Shown: positions 1-6,252, counted from the first letter of the stretch. The stretch: 6,429 bases of DNA from Clostridia bacterium (GCA_017382615.1 JAFNZX010000218.1:1-6429), one strand, 5' to 3'. A program made the numbers and translations. The notes: generated from the letters alone by a model not told the origin.

Positions 1-780
1 CGCATTGAGGTGCAGTATTGCTCGGTGTCGCGCTCGCACGAGCTGCGCATGGCAGTTACCGATATGGTTAAATATACCGAAAACCGCATCCGTGCCCACA
101 TGGGCGTCAAATCGCGCCTCGGTGTGGGAACGCTGAGTGACGCGGTCAAGCGCGAGATGGACGTATATCTCGATACCGTCGTGCCGCGCATGAAAAATCC
201 CGAGCGCGAGCAAATCGAGCAGTATGAAAAGCTGTATGATCTGCCCAACACGCCGCTTGACCTTTCGCACAGTGAGGAGATCGAGCAAGCATCGTGGGAG
301 ACGACCAGACGCCTTGTTGAGGCATTTGAGGATACCCCCGACGATTTGCCATCCGTAGGGGCGGATTCCATATCCGCCCGCGAATCTATCCCCACCCCCG
401 TAGGGGCGGATTCCATATCCGCCCGCAAATCTATCCCCACCCCCGTAGGGGCGAATCACGATTCGCCCGCGGTTTTCGATACTCCGGAACGGGCGAATCT
501 TGATTCGCCCCTACAAAGCACCGTCGCCCCCGACGGTGACGATGCATTACGTGGTGCTCTTGCCGATTATCTGCCCTTTATCCGCGCGGCAGCAGATTGC
601 AACGCGGGTGCGCAAATGGCGTTTTGTCGCAGTGTGGGCAAGATGATCGATGCCGTGGCGGACGAGATCAACGGCATTGCTGCCGACGTGTTCGGTGACG
701 TGATATTGGAAGAGGGCGGCAGCGGATATGCCGTGATTGAAGATTATAAAGAGCAGCTACAGTACCTTTGGAGGGAATAA
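1..780 (+). CDS. TerB_N/TerB_C domain protein, C-terminal part (5' end outside window)
   Basis: The reading frame is open from base 1, so the true start lies upstream and the ATG/GTG codons near the left edge are internal. The first ~60 residues (RSHELRMAVTDMVKYTENRI, then GVKSRLGV) match my recollection of the conserved part of TerB_N proteins. The last ~75 residues (from GALADYLPFI, ending IEDYKEQL) match the TerB_C domain. Between them, codons 119-172 encode repeated peptides (VGADSISAR twice, VGANHDSPA, RANLDSPLQ) from in-frame palindromic repeats, apparently inside a flexible linker. TerB_N/TerB_C proteins are cytoplasmic and are found in operons with ATPases and helicases, where they are thought to act in DNA processing or phage and stress defence. 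Their biochemical activity is not known to me. The gene ends 2 bases before the ATPase start, so the two are almost certainly co-transcribed. The family call is from memory of motifs, not from a search. Confidence 0.8.
   Translation, partial: RIEVQYCSVSRSHELRMAVTDMVKYTENRIRAHMGVKSRLGVGTLSDAVKREMDVYLDTVVPRMKNPEREQIEQYEKLYDLPNTPLDLSHSEEIEQASWETTRRLVEAFEDTPDDLPSVGADSISARESIPTPVGADSISARKSIPTPVGANHDSPAVFDTPERANLDSPLQSTVAPDGDDALRGALADYLPFIRAAADCNAGAQMAFCRSVGKMIDAVADEINGIAADVFGDVILEEGGSGYAVIEDYKEQLQYLWRE
355..469 (+). repeat. In-frame palindromic repeat array in the TerB gene, three direct copies
   Basis: Three direct copies start with GTAGGGGCG at 355, 400 and 445, exactly 45 bases apart. Copies 1 and 2 contain the hairpin GGGCGGAT-TCCAT-ATCCGCCC (8-bp stem, e.g. 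359-379). Copy 3 contains GGGCGAATC-AC-GATTCGCCC (9-bp stem, 449-468). The first two 45-base units differ at one base (codon GAA versus AAA). The period is a multiple of 3, so the array is translated without stops as VGADSISAR, VGADSISAR and VGANHDSPA, joined by a proline-rich linker. The same family occurs in the next gene and in the intergenic DNA at the right edge. Confidence 0.9.
491..514 (-). repeat. Inverted copy of the palindromic repeat in the TerB gene
   Basis: The + strand reads GGGCGAATC-TT-GATTCGCCC followed by CTAC. On the - strand this is the same GTAGGGGCG-type unit as at 445-468, with one mismatch in 24 bases. It lies 22 bases after the third direct copy, so 445-514 forms a large inverted pair. 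It is translated in frame as RANLDSPLQ, a different peptide from the direct copies. Confidence 0.85.
519..538. repeat. Perfect short hairpin, unrelated to the main repeat
   Basis: CACCGTCG and CGACGGTG (8-bp perfect stem) flank a CCCC loop inside the TerB coding frame, directly after the inverted repeat copy. There is no T-tract, so it is not a classical terminator. It may be a chance hairpin or the edge of the inserted repeat block. Confidence 0.45.
770..775 (+). promoter_or_regulatory. Ribosome binding site of the ATPase gene
   Basis: GGAGGG lies 7 bases upstream of ATG 783, inside the last codons of the TerB gene. It decides the start: the in-frame TTG at 768 lies before or within the site and is not a plausible start. 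Confidence 0.85.
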
Positions 781-782
781 AG

Positions 783-2222
783 ATGGAACAAAAAATACAA
801 CAAGTACCAAGACGCGTGCTCGGCGCACTGCTTGCATCGGTTTCGGCGGGCGTTGTGCCGCGCTCGGGCGCACCGTATATTGCCATCGGCAGACAGGATG
901 AGATTGCCGCGCTCTTGTCCGACCTGGAACAGGTCAACGAGGGCGGTGCGGGTATGCGCTTTTTGGTGGGCAGATACGGCAGCGGTCAAAGCTTTTTAAT
1001 GCAGCTCATTCGCGGCTATGCCCGTGAGCGTGACTTTATAACGGCAGACTGTGACCTCTCACCCGAGCGCAGACTGTAAGGCACGGGCGGCAGCGGTGTG
1101 GCTACCAACCGTGAACTGATGAAAAATCTTGCCTCCAAGGCATCTCCCGACGGAGGTGCTTTGCCCAAGATCATTGCAAGATGGATCGCCTCCTTGCAGG
1201 CGGAGCTGGTTGCAGAGGGCTCTTCGCCCGATTCCGCTACCTTTGAAGCCGCACTCAACGCGCGCGTTATGCACAAGCTTGCCGGGGTGGAATTTCTGGT
1301 GGGCGGTTTTGATTTTGCCCGCGTTATCACGGCATACTACCGCGCCTATATGCGCGGAGGCGAGGACGACCGCGAGACCATGAGTGCTTGCCTGCGCTGG
1401 CTGCGCGGTGAGTTTTCCACCAAAACCGAGGCAAAGGGCGCACTGGGTTTCTCGGTTTCCGTTATCATAGACGATGATAACTGGTATGATTTTCTCAAGC
1501 TGTGGGCGTCGTTGGTGCGCATGATGGGCTATCGCGGCTTGGTCGTGTTTATCGACGAGTGCGTCAACCTGTATAAGATCGTGCACCGCGTCAGCCGCGA
1601 GAATAACTATGAAAAAATCCTTTCCATGTTTAACGATACGCTGCAAGGGCGAGCACCGGGGCTTGAAATCGTGTTTGGCGGTACGCCCCAGTTTTTGGAG
1701 GACACCCGTCGAGGACTCTTTTCCTATGAGGCACTGCGCTCGCGTTTGTGCGACAGCCGCTTTACCGTAGAAGGGTATAAAAATCTGATCGGCCCCGTCA
1801 TCCGCCTACGCAGACTTTCGGACGACGAGCTGTTCGCGCTGCTTTCGCGCATCACCCAGCTGTACGCACAGTATTACGGGGTGCAGCCCCGCATCACCAA
1901 GGAGCAGCAGGTCACTTTTCTGCAAGCCTGCCTTTCCCGCGCAGGTGCTGACAGCATGATTACACCGCGTGAAATGCTGCGTGACTATATGACGGTTCTG
2001 AACGTGCTGATGCAGAATCCCGAAGCGCGTTTTGAGGACGTGGTCAAAACCGCACCGACCACCCCCGTAGGGGCGAATCACGATTCGCCCGCATCCATGA
2101 CCACCCCCGTAGGGGCGAATCACGATTCGCCCGCATCCATGACCACCCCCGTAGGGGCGGATTCCATATCCGCCCGCGATAACCAAACCCGCAAATTCAC
2201 CCCCGATGACCTTGACTTCTGA
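783..2222 (+). pseudogene. BREX-type P-loop ATPase (DUF2791, BrxD-like), interrupted by an in-frame stop
   Basis: Starting at ATG 783, this frame encodes 98 residues, then TAA at 1077-1079 (codon 99), then continues unbroken in the same frame to TGA 2220-2222. Both halves belong to one protein: DLSPERRL precedes the stop and GTGGSGVATNRELMKNL follows it, contiguous in the family as I recall it. The P-loop is GRYGSGQSF, with Gln69 where Walker A has Lys. Walker B is VVFIDEC (254-260), followed by VNLYKI. GTPQF (300-304) and FSYEALRSRL (313-322) are also family hallmarks. Codons ~429-465 are a repeat array, and the tail FTPDDLDF looks like a normal C-terminus. Intact relatives are cytoplasmic ATPases of BREX/Pgl defence and TerB-linked systems, often paired with an Lhr-like helicase, as here. 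No good ribosome binding site restarts the second half, so the full product is probably not made. A sequencing or assembly error remains possible. Confidence 0.82.
2067..2175 (+). repeat. In-frame palindromic repeat array near the 3' end of the ATPase gene
   Basis: Three direct copies start with GTAGGGGCG at 2067, 2109 and 2151, exactly 42 bases apart. The first two carry the GGGCGAATC-AC-GATTCGCCC hairpin and encode VGANHDSPA. The third carries the GGGCGGAT-TCCAT-ATCCGCCC hairpin and encodes VGADSISAR. The 18-base linker (GCATCCATGACCACCCCC) resembles the 20-base linker of the array in the upstream gene. The unit lengths keep the frame open. The array sits between the ATPase core and its short acidic C-terminal tail. 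Confidence 0.9.
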
Positions 2223-2223
2223 T

Positions 2224-2230
2224 AAGGAGG
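2224..2230 (+). promoter_or_regulatory. Ribosome binding site of the helicase gene
   Basis: AAGGAGG, an essentially perfect Shine-Dalgarno sequence, lies 7 bases before ATG 2238 and directly after the ATPase stop codon. It supports this start and independent translation of the helicase even though the upstream ATPase gene is interrupted. Confidence 0.9.
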
Positions 2231-2237
2231 GAAGCGC

Positions 2238-4475
2238 ATGACCAAGGCAGACGAGATTTTTGAACGCTTTCCCGATTTTATCAGGGAATTTATTTACACG
2301 AATACCTGGGACTCACTGCGCCCTGTGCAAATGGCGGCTGCCGAGACGTTGTTCGGGACAGACCGTAATCTGCTCTTGACCTCGTCCACCGCAAGCGGCA
2401 AGACCGAGGCTGCCTTCTTTCCCATTCTTACAGAGCTTTGGGAAAATCCTCCCACGAGCGTGGGCGTCATTTATATAGCCCCCTTGAAAAGTCTGATCAA
2501 CGACCAGTTTTTCCGCATTGAGCAGCTGCTTGACCAAAGCGGCATTTCCGTGACGCATTGGCACGGTGACGTTGCCGCCTCGCATAAGCGTAAGCTGCTG
2601 GAAAATCCGCGCGGCGTGCTGCAGATCACGCCCGAGTCCTTGGAGGCAATGCTGATCTCGCGCTCCAACGATATTCCGCGTCTGTTTGGCGACCTCCGCT
2701 ACGTGGTGATTGACGAGATTCATACGCTCACGGGCACGGACAGAGGCAACCAGATCCGCTGCCAACTTGACCGCATCACGCACTTGATCGGGCATGACGT
2801 GCGCCGCGTGGGGCTTTCCGCTACCATTGGCGATCCGCAGGGCGCGGCGGCATGGCTGAGTGAGGGCACGGGCAGGGAAACCGACGTGCCGGAATTTCCC
2901 GAGGGCAAGATCCGCTGGAGATTGGGACTGGAGCATTTTTACGTGCAAAATCCCAAGGCAACGCAGGGGAAGGACGAATCCGAGAAGAACGGCGAAGAGG
3001 CGACCGAAACGCCTGCCATGCTGGACGCGGGCTACGAGTACGCCTACGATTGCGTCAAGGACAAAAAATCTCTGGTGTTTTCCAACTCCAGAGAAGAAAC
3101 CGAATACGTGTGCGCCACGCTCCGCCAGATCGCGCGTGCAAGAGGCGACCGTGATGTGTTTTTGATCCACCATGGCAACCTGTCGGCATCCTTGCGTGAG
3201 GAAGCCGAGCTCAAAATGAAAAACGAGGAGGAGTTTGCCGTCACCTGCGCCACGGTCACCATGGAGCTGGGCATTGACATCGGGCGCCTTGAGCGCGTGC
3301 TGCAAAACCAAGCGCCTAACTCGGTCAGCGGCTTTTTGCAGCGACTCGGTCGCTCCGGCAGACGCGGCCAGCCGCCCGAGATGATGATGGTGTTCCGCGA
3401 GGAGGATCCGCTGCCCAATACCCCCTTGCCGCAGCTGATTCCGTGGGAGCTGTTGCGCGGTATTGCCATCGTGCAGCTGTATATTGAGGAACGCTTTATT
3501 GAGCCGCCCATGCGCAAAAAGCTGCCGTATTCGCTGCTGTTCCATCAAACCTTGAGCATTCTTGCCGCGCAGGGCGAGCTGACGCCCGCCGCGCTTGCCG
3601 CCAAGGTGCTTTCCTTGCCACCTTTTCTTGGCGTGCGCAAGGAGGACTATAAGGTGCTCATGATCTCCATGCTCAACAATGATTTCCTCGAAATGACCGA
3701 GGAAAAGGGCTTGATCGTGGGCTTGGCGGGCGAAAAGCTGCTCAAAAGCTTCCGCTTTTATGCCGTGTTTAAGGACAGCGAGGATTATACCGTGCGCTGC
3801 GGCTCGGACGAGATTGGCACCATCACCACGCCGCCTCCCGTGGGCGACCGCTTTGCCCTGGCAGGGCGCGTATGGGAGGTGGAGGAGCTGGACATGGCGC
3901 GCAAGCTGATCTACGTCAAAAGCGTTGAGGGTAAAATGGAGATTTCCTGGCCGGGAGATTTTGGCGAGATCCATACCAAGATCCTTGAGCGCATGAAGCA
4001 GATCCTGATAGAGGATACCGTATATCCTTACCTCAAGGACAACGCTCGCGCACGTCTTGACGTGGTGCGTCACGTGGCAAGAAATACGGGTATGCACGAG
4101 CATTCGCTCATTCACTTGGGCGGGTACAGCTGGTGCCTCTTTCCTTGGCTTGGCACGCGCGCCTTCCGCACGCTGCGCCGCCTCTTAAAAAAGCACGCAA
4201 AGCAGCTGGGCATTTCGGGCATTGAGTTTGAGGGCTGCTATTATATCACCTTCAAAATGGAAAAGAGCGGGGATTTCGCGCTGATAGGGGAGCTTTGCCG
4301 TATTGCAGAGCAGGGAATTGATCCCGAATCCCTGGTAGAAGCAAGCGAGCTGCCCGTGTTTGAAAAATACGACGATTACGTGCCGGGTGAGCTTTTGCGT
4401 CAAGCGTACGCCACCGACAGATTGACCGTGCCGCCCGTGGCACAAAGGTTGCACGAGATCCTGAAGGAATATTAA
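2238..4475 (+). CDS. Lhr-like superfamily 2 DEAH-box helicase (BrxHI-like)
   Basis: This 745-residue protein has a complete set of SF2 helicase motifs: RPVQ (28-31), motif I TASGKT (51-56), Ia APLKSL (81-86), Ib TPESLE (131-136), motif II DEIH (159-162), motif III SAT (194-196), IV FSNSRE (281-286), V TMELGIDIG (341-349) and VI QRLGRSGRRG (368-377). A charged, probably flexible linker (about 240-260) joins the two RecA domains. The C-terminal ~350 residues resemble the winged-helix and accessory region of Lhr-type helicases. It should translocate on or unwind nucleic acid using ATP in the cytoplasm. It starts 15 bases after the ATPase stop, so it belongs to the same operon. Helicases of this type pair with DUF2791 ATPases in BREX/Pgl (BrxD plus BrxHI) and TerB-linked loci. 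Unlike its two upstream neighbours it carries no repeat insertion and looks fully intact. The substrate and the exact defence role are inference. Confidence 0.88.
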   Translation: MTKADEIFERFPDFIREFIYTNTWDSLRPVQMAAAETLFGTDRNLLLTSSTASGKTEAAFFPILTELWENPPTSVGVIYIAPLKSLINDQFFRIEQLLDQSGISVTHWHGDVAASHKRKLLENPRGVLQITPESLEAMLISRSNDIPRLFGDLRYVVIDEIHTLTGTDRGNQIRCQLDRITHLIGHDVRRVGLSATIGDPQGAAAWLSEGTGRETDVPEFPEGKIRWRLGLEHFYVQNPKATQGKDESEKNGEEATETPAMLDAGYEYAYDCVKDKKSLVFSNSREETEYVCATLRQIARARGDRDVFLIHHGNLSASLREEAELKMKNEEEFAVTCATVTMELGIDIGRLERVLQNQAPNSVSGFLQRLGRSGRRGQPPEMMMVFREEDPLPNTPLPQLIPWELLRGIAIVQLYIEERFIEPPMRKKLPYSLLFHQTLSILAAQGELTPAALAAKVLSLPPFLGVRKEDYKVLMISMLNNDFLEMTEEKGLIVGLAGEKLLKSFRFYAVFKDSEDYTVRCGSDEIGTITTPPPVGDRFALAGRVWEVEELDMARKLIYVKSVEGKMEISWPGDFGEIHTKILERMKQILIEDTVYPYLKDNARARLDVVRHVARNTGMHEHSLIHLGGYSWCLFPWLGTRAFRTLRRLLKKHAKQLGISGIEFEGCYYITFKMEKSGDFALIGELCRIAEQGIDPESLVEASELPVFEKYDDYVPGELLRQAYATDRLTVPPVAQRLHEILKEY

Positions 4476-4717
4476 CGCCGCGCGGTGTAGTCGATCAGCA
4501 AAACACCGCCGCACAGTACCACCAAGCCGCCGAGGATATGCTCGATAGCGGGTATGTACGCTGTGCCTATCAAACCGGGATTTTGCGTAAAGGCTGCCTC
4601 AACGCGCATCGCTGTGTCGCATGCGGCAAGGGCCAACGCGTTCAGTCCGCCCAAAGCCGTGTAAAAGGCAGGCGCGGTCAGAAAATATCTGTTTGTTTTT
4701 CGTTTGATCCGATTCAT
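4472..4717 (-). CDS. Small two-helix membrane protein, unknown function
   Basis: This gene encodes 81 residues. The N-terminus is basic (RIKRKTNR) and is followed by two likely membrane helices, about residues 13-33 and 56-76, joined by a polar loop. Both ends are then probably on the same side of the membrane, on the cytoplasmic side by the positive-inside rule. ATG 4717 is preceded by AAAGGAGGG (4722-4730) and by a good promoter, which is why I prefer it over the opposing + strand frame at 4538-4762. It is convergent with the helicase, and the two stop codons overlap in the palindrome TTAA (4472-4475). I do not recognise the family. Confidence 0.72.
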   Translation of the reverse strand: MNRIKRKTNRYFLTAPAFYTALGGLNALALAACDTAMRVEAAFTQNPGLIGTAYIPAIEHILGGLVVLCGGVLLIDYTARR

Positions 4718-4721
4718 GACA

Positions 4722-4730
4722 CCCTCCTTT
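4722..4730 (-). promoter_or_regulatory. Ribosome binding site of the small membrane protein gene
   Basis: On the - strand this reads AAAGGAGGG, 4 bases before the ATG at 4717. It is the main reason, with the promoter, for calling this small gene real. Confidence 0.8.
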
Positions 4731-4745
4731 CATTTTCGTCATTCT

Positions 4746-4774
4746 ATCATAATCTCGCTTAAAAATCCAGTAAA
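4746..4774 (-). promoter_or_regulatory. Sigma-A-type promoter of the small membrane protein gene
   Basis: On the - strand, TTTACT (4769-4774) and TATGAT (4746-4751) are separated by 17 bases. This gives a short leader of roughly 20 bases before the start codon. No operator is apparent next to it. Confidence 0.6.
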
Positions 4775-4850
4775 AAGTCTTGGCAGGGCAGGAAGATCAT
4801 GCTGTATAACCTCAAAATGTAGAAAAATTTCGCGTTTTTTTAAATATTTA

Positions 4851-4866
4851 ACACAATATGTTGTGT
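4851..4866. promoter_or_regulatory. NrdR box upstream of nrdR
   Basis: ACACAATATGTTGTGT is a near-perfect 16-base palindrome with one mismatched pair. It fits the published NrdR-box consensus acaCwAtATaTwGwgt at nearly every position. It ends 6 bases before the -35 of the nrdR promoter. NrdR boxes normally occur in pairs one box length apart. Only a weak half-conserved candidate (ATACGGAAAAGTGTGT, 4880-4895) is seen between the -35 and the -10. Confidence 0.8.
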
Positions 4867-4872
4867 AAGGTC

Positions 4873-4901
4873 TTTACAAATACGGAAAAGTGTGTTATAC
4901 T
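4873..4901 (+). promoter_or_regulatory. Sigma-A-type promoter of nrdR
   Basis: TTTACA (4873-4878) and TATACT (4896-4901) are separated by 17 bases. The -10 lies inside an inverted repeat, TGTGT-N8-ACACA (4891-4908). Transcription should start about 30 bases before the nrdR ATG. Confidence 0.78.
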
Positions 4902-4939
4902 TGACACAGAAATTTTTTTCTTTCGGAGGAAAAGTATTT

Positions 4940-5404
4940 ATGAATTGTCCCGCTTGTGGATATGCAGAGAGCAAGGTTGTGGATTCCAGACCCGTAAACG
5001 ATGGTGCCAGCATCCGTCGCAGACGCGAATGCCTGCAGTGTCAAAAGCGTTTTACCACGTTTGAGATCATGGAGTCGGTGCAGATTTTCGTCGTCAAGAA
5101 AAACGGTGAAAAGCAGCTTTTTGATAAGTCCAAGCTGCTTGTCGGTGTGCTCAAGGCAACGCAAAAGCGTCCCGTCAACGCTGAGGAAATCGTCAATCAG
5201 ATCGAGCAGGACCTGCAAAACTCGCTGCGCCAGGAGGTCAACTCCCGCGAGCTTGGCGAGATGGTCATGGACATTCTGCGCGAAAAGGACGAGGTGGCGT
5301 ACGTGCGCTTTGCTTCTGTTTACCGCGAGTTTAACGACATTGATTCCTTTATGGCGGAGCTCAAATCGCTCAAACGCCGCAATTCCAAGAAAAAAGCTGA
5401 ATAA
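4940..5404 (+). CDS. nrdR: Transcriptional repressor NrdR
   Basis: This 154-residue protein has the usual NrdR length and layout. The N-terminal zinc ribbon has Cys3, Cys6, Cys31 and Cys34 with the DNA-binding stretch RRRRECLQCQKRFTT. The ATP-cone (about 49-139) has VKKNGEKQLFDKSKL, and the family signature VAYVRFASVYREFNDI is near the C-terminus. NrdR senses the ATP/dATP state and represses ribonucleotide reductase genes by binding NrdR boxes. ATG 4940 is chosen because it opens the zinc ribbon (MNCPACG) and is preceded by GGAGGA (4925-4930) at 9 bases. An upstream in-frame TTG at 4892 would fall inside the promoter. The gene has its own promoter, a NrdR box (suggesting autoregulation) and a terminator, so it appears to be a single-gene unit. 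No ribonucleotide reductase gene lies in the window. Confidence 0.97.
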   Translation: MNCPACGYAESKVVDSRPVNDGASIRRRRECLQCQKRFTTFEIMESVQIFVVKKNGEKQLFDKSKLLVGVLKATQKRPVNAEEIVNQIEQDLQNSLRQEVNSRELGEMVMDILREKDEVAYVRFASVYREFNDIDSFMAELKSLKRRNSKKKAE

Positions 5405-5412
5405 ATTTATAC

Positions 5413-5449
5413 AAAAAAGACCGAAATGTGACAAATTTCGGTCTTTTTT
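5413..5449 (+). terminator. Intrinsic terminator of nrdR
   Basis: A 15-bp perfect stem (AAAAAAGACCGAAAT at 5413-5427 pairing with 5435-5449) encloses a 7-base loop and ends in six Ts. It starts 9 bases after the nrdR stop. The matching A-tract on the left means it could also stop transcription arriving from the right. Confidence 0.92.
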
Positions 5450-5450
5450 G

Positions 5451-5479
5451 TTGCAATTTTCTGCTCTTTACTGTATAAT
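5451..5479 (+). promoter_or_regulatory. Sigma-A-type promoter of the cysteine-rich membrane protein gene
   Basis: TTGCAA (5451-5456) and a consensus TATAAT (5474-5479) are separated by 17 bases. It begins 2 bases after the nrdR terminator stem, so the downstream gene is a separate transcription unit. Confidence 0.82.
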
Positions 5480-5511
5480 GTGGGTGTAAAGAAGTGATAA
5501 AGGAGCTATGT

Positions 5512-6252
5512 ATGGCGACAAAGAAAGCATCCCGTATGAGAAAGGTATATTTTCTTCGGTTTCTGTTTCGCGTTTGCGTGCTGATCGCGCTTGCCGTGCT
5601 GTTTGCCGTCAGACCCGAGAGTGCCGACGTGATCGGGGGAACAGCCGTGTTTTCGCAGTTCCATCCCACGCACCTGCTTTTATATGCGCTGTGGGGCATT
5701 TGGACGTTTGACATGATCTTTCAGATCGTGCCCAGCAAGGGCTGGTTTTCCATGGGCTCGCTCAAGGTGTTTGGGCGCAATTACAGCCCCTGCGCAAATT
5801 GCGATCAGGTTGACCGTCGCACGCTGCGCAAGAAATATTTCAAGGAAGGCTTGAAGATTTGGTGTTTCTGGGGACCCTTGAGTGCCGCTTTGGCGCTTGC
5901 ATGGTTCTTGTGGCTGAAGCCCCTGGGCGCGTATTGGTTTCCCATGCTGTTCGTTGCCGCGTTTTACGTGTGTGATCTGATCTGCGTGCTGTTCTGGTGT
6001 CCTTTTCGCGTGTGGTTTATGAAAAACCGCTGCTGCACCACCTGCCGCATCTTCAACTGGGATCATTTTATGATGTTCACGCCGTTTTTGTTTCTCCCCG
6101 GGGTATATACCTGGTCGCTGGCGGGGCTTTCGACGATTATTTATGTCATTTGGGAGGTTCAGGTCTATACCCATCCCGAACGATTTACCGACGCCTGCAA
6201 CGATACGCTCAAATGCAAGAATTGCACCGACCGCCTGTGCGGGAAGTTTTGA
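5512..6252 (+). CDS. Cysteine-rich multi-pass membrane protein, unknown function
   Basis: This gene encodes 246 residues. ATG 5512 is preceded by AAAGGAG (5499-5505) at 6 bases, while the in-frame GTG at 5494 lies upstream of that site and is rejected. The N-terminus is basic, then come five or six likely membrane helices (about 17-34, 53-73, 113-135, 141-164 and one or two in 185-217). Cysteines cluster in three soluble or interfacial places: SPCANC (94, 97), NRCCTTC (174, 175, 178) and the C-terminal tail, with Cys229, 235, 238 and 243 (CNDTLKCKNCTDRLC). Such clusters could bind a metal or an iron-sulfur cluster, or could form disulfides; the sequence does not decide. I do not recognise the family. 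The gene stands alone between the nrdR terminator and a palindromic hairpin, so context gives no further clue to its role. Confidence 0.87.
   Translation: MATKKASRMRKVYFLRFLFRVCVLIALAVLFAVRPESADVIGGTAVFSQFHPTHLLLYALWGIWTFDMIFQIVPSKGWFSMGSLKVFGRNYSPCANCDQVDRRTLRKKYFKEGLKIWCFWGPLSAALALAWFLWLKPLGAYWFPMLFVAAFYVCDLICVLFWCPFRVWFMKNRCCTTCRIFNWDHFMMFTPFLFLPGVYTWSLAGLSTIIYVIWEVQVYTHPERFTDACNDTLKCKNCTDRLCGKF

Noticed and set aside
355..514. Possible CRISPR array from regularly spaced repeats
   Set aside because: Spacing is regular, but the linkers are nearly identical and not unique spacers, the units are translated in frame, and no cas genes are seen.
1098..2222. Independent gene starting at GTG 1098
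   Set aside because: No convincing ribosome binding site precedes it, and the sequence is the direct continuation of the interrupted ATPase in the same frame.
2313..4115. 600-codon open frame on the - strand opposite the helicase
   Set aside because: It is a shadow frame of the GC-rich helicase gene, has no recognisable domain, and lies opposite a gene with a complete set of helicase motifs.
4482..4509. Hairpin GCGGTGT...ACACCGC between the convergent genes
   Set aside because: It has a 7-bp stem with a 14-base loop and no T-tract in either direction, and lies inside the small gene's coding sequence, so it is not supported as a terminator.
4538..4762. + strand frame of 74 codons
   Set aside because: It opposes the small membrane protein gene, which has a promoter, a strong ribosome binding site and membrane helices. 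The + frame has none of these.
4821..4840. A-run and T-run around TTTCGCG in the nrdR upstream region
   Set aside because: It is a weak A/T pairing in AT-rich DNA with no GC stem, so it is not a credible terminator or riboswitch.
4895..5434. 179-codon - strand frame opposite nrdR
   Set aside because: NrdR on the + strand is unmistakable. The opposing frame runs across the nrdR promoter region and has no own signals.
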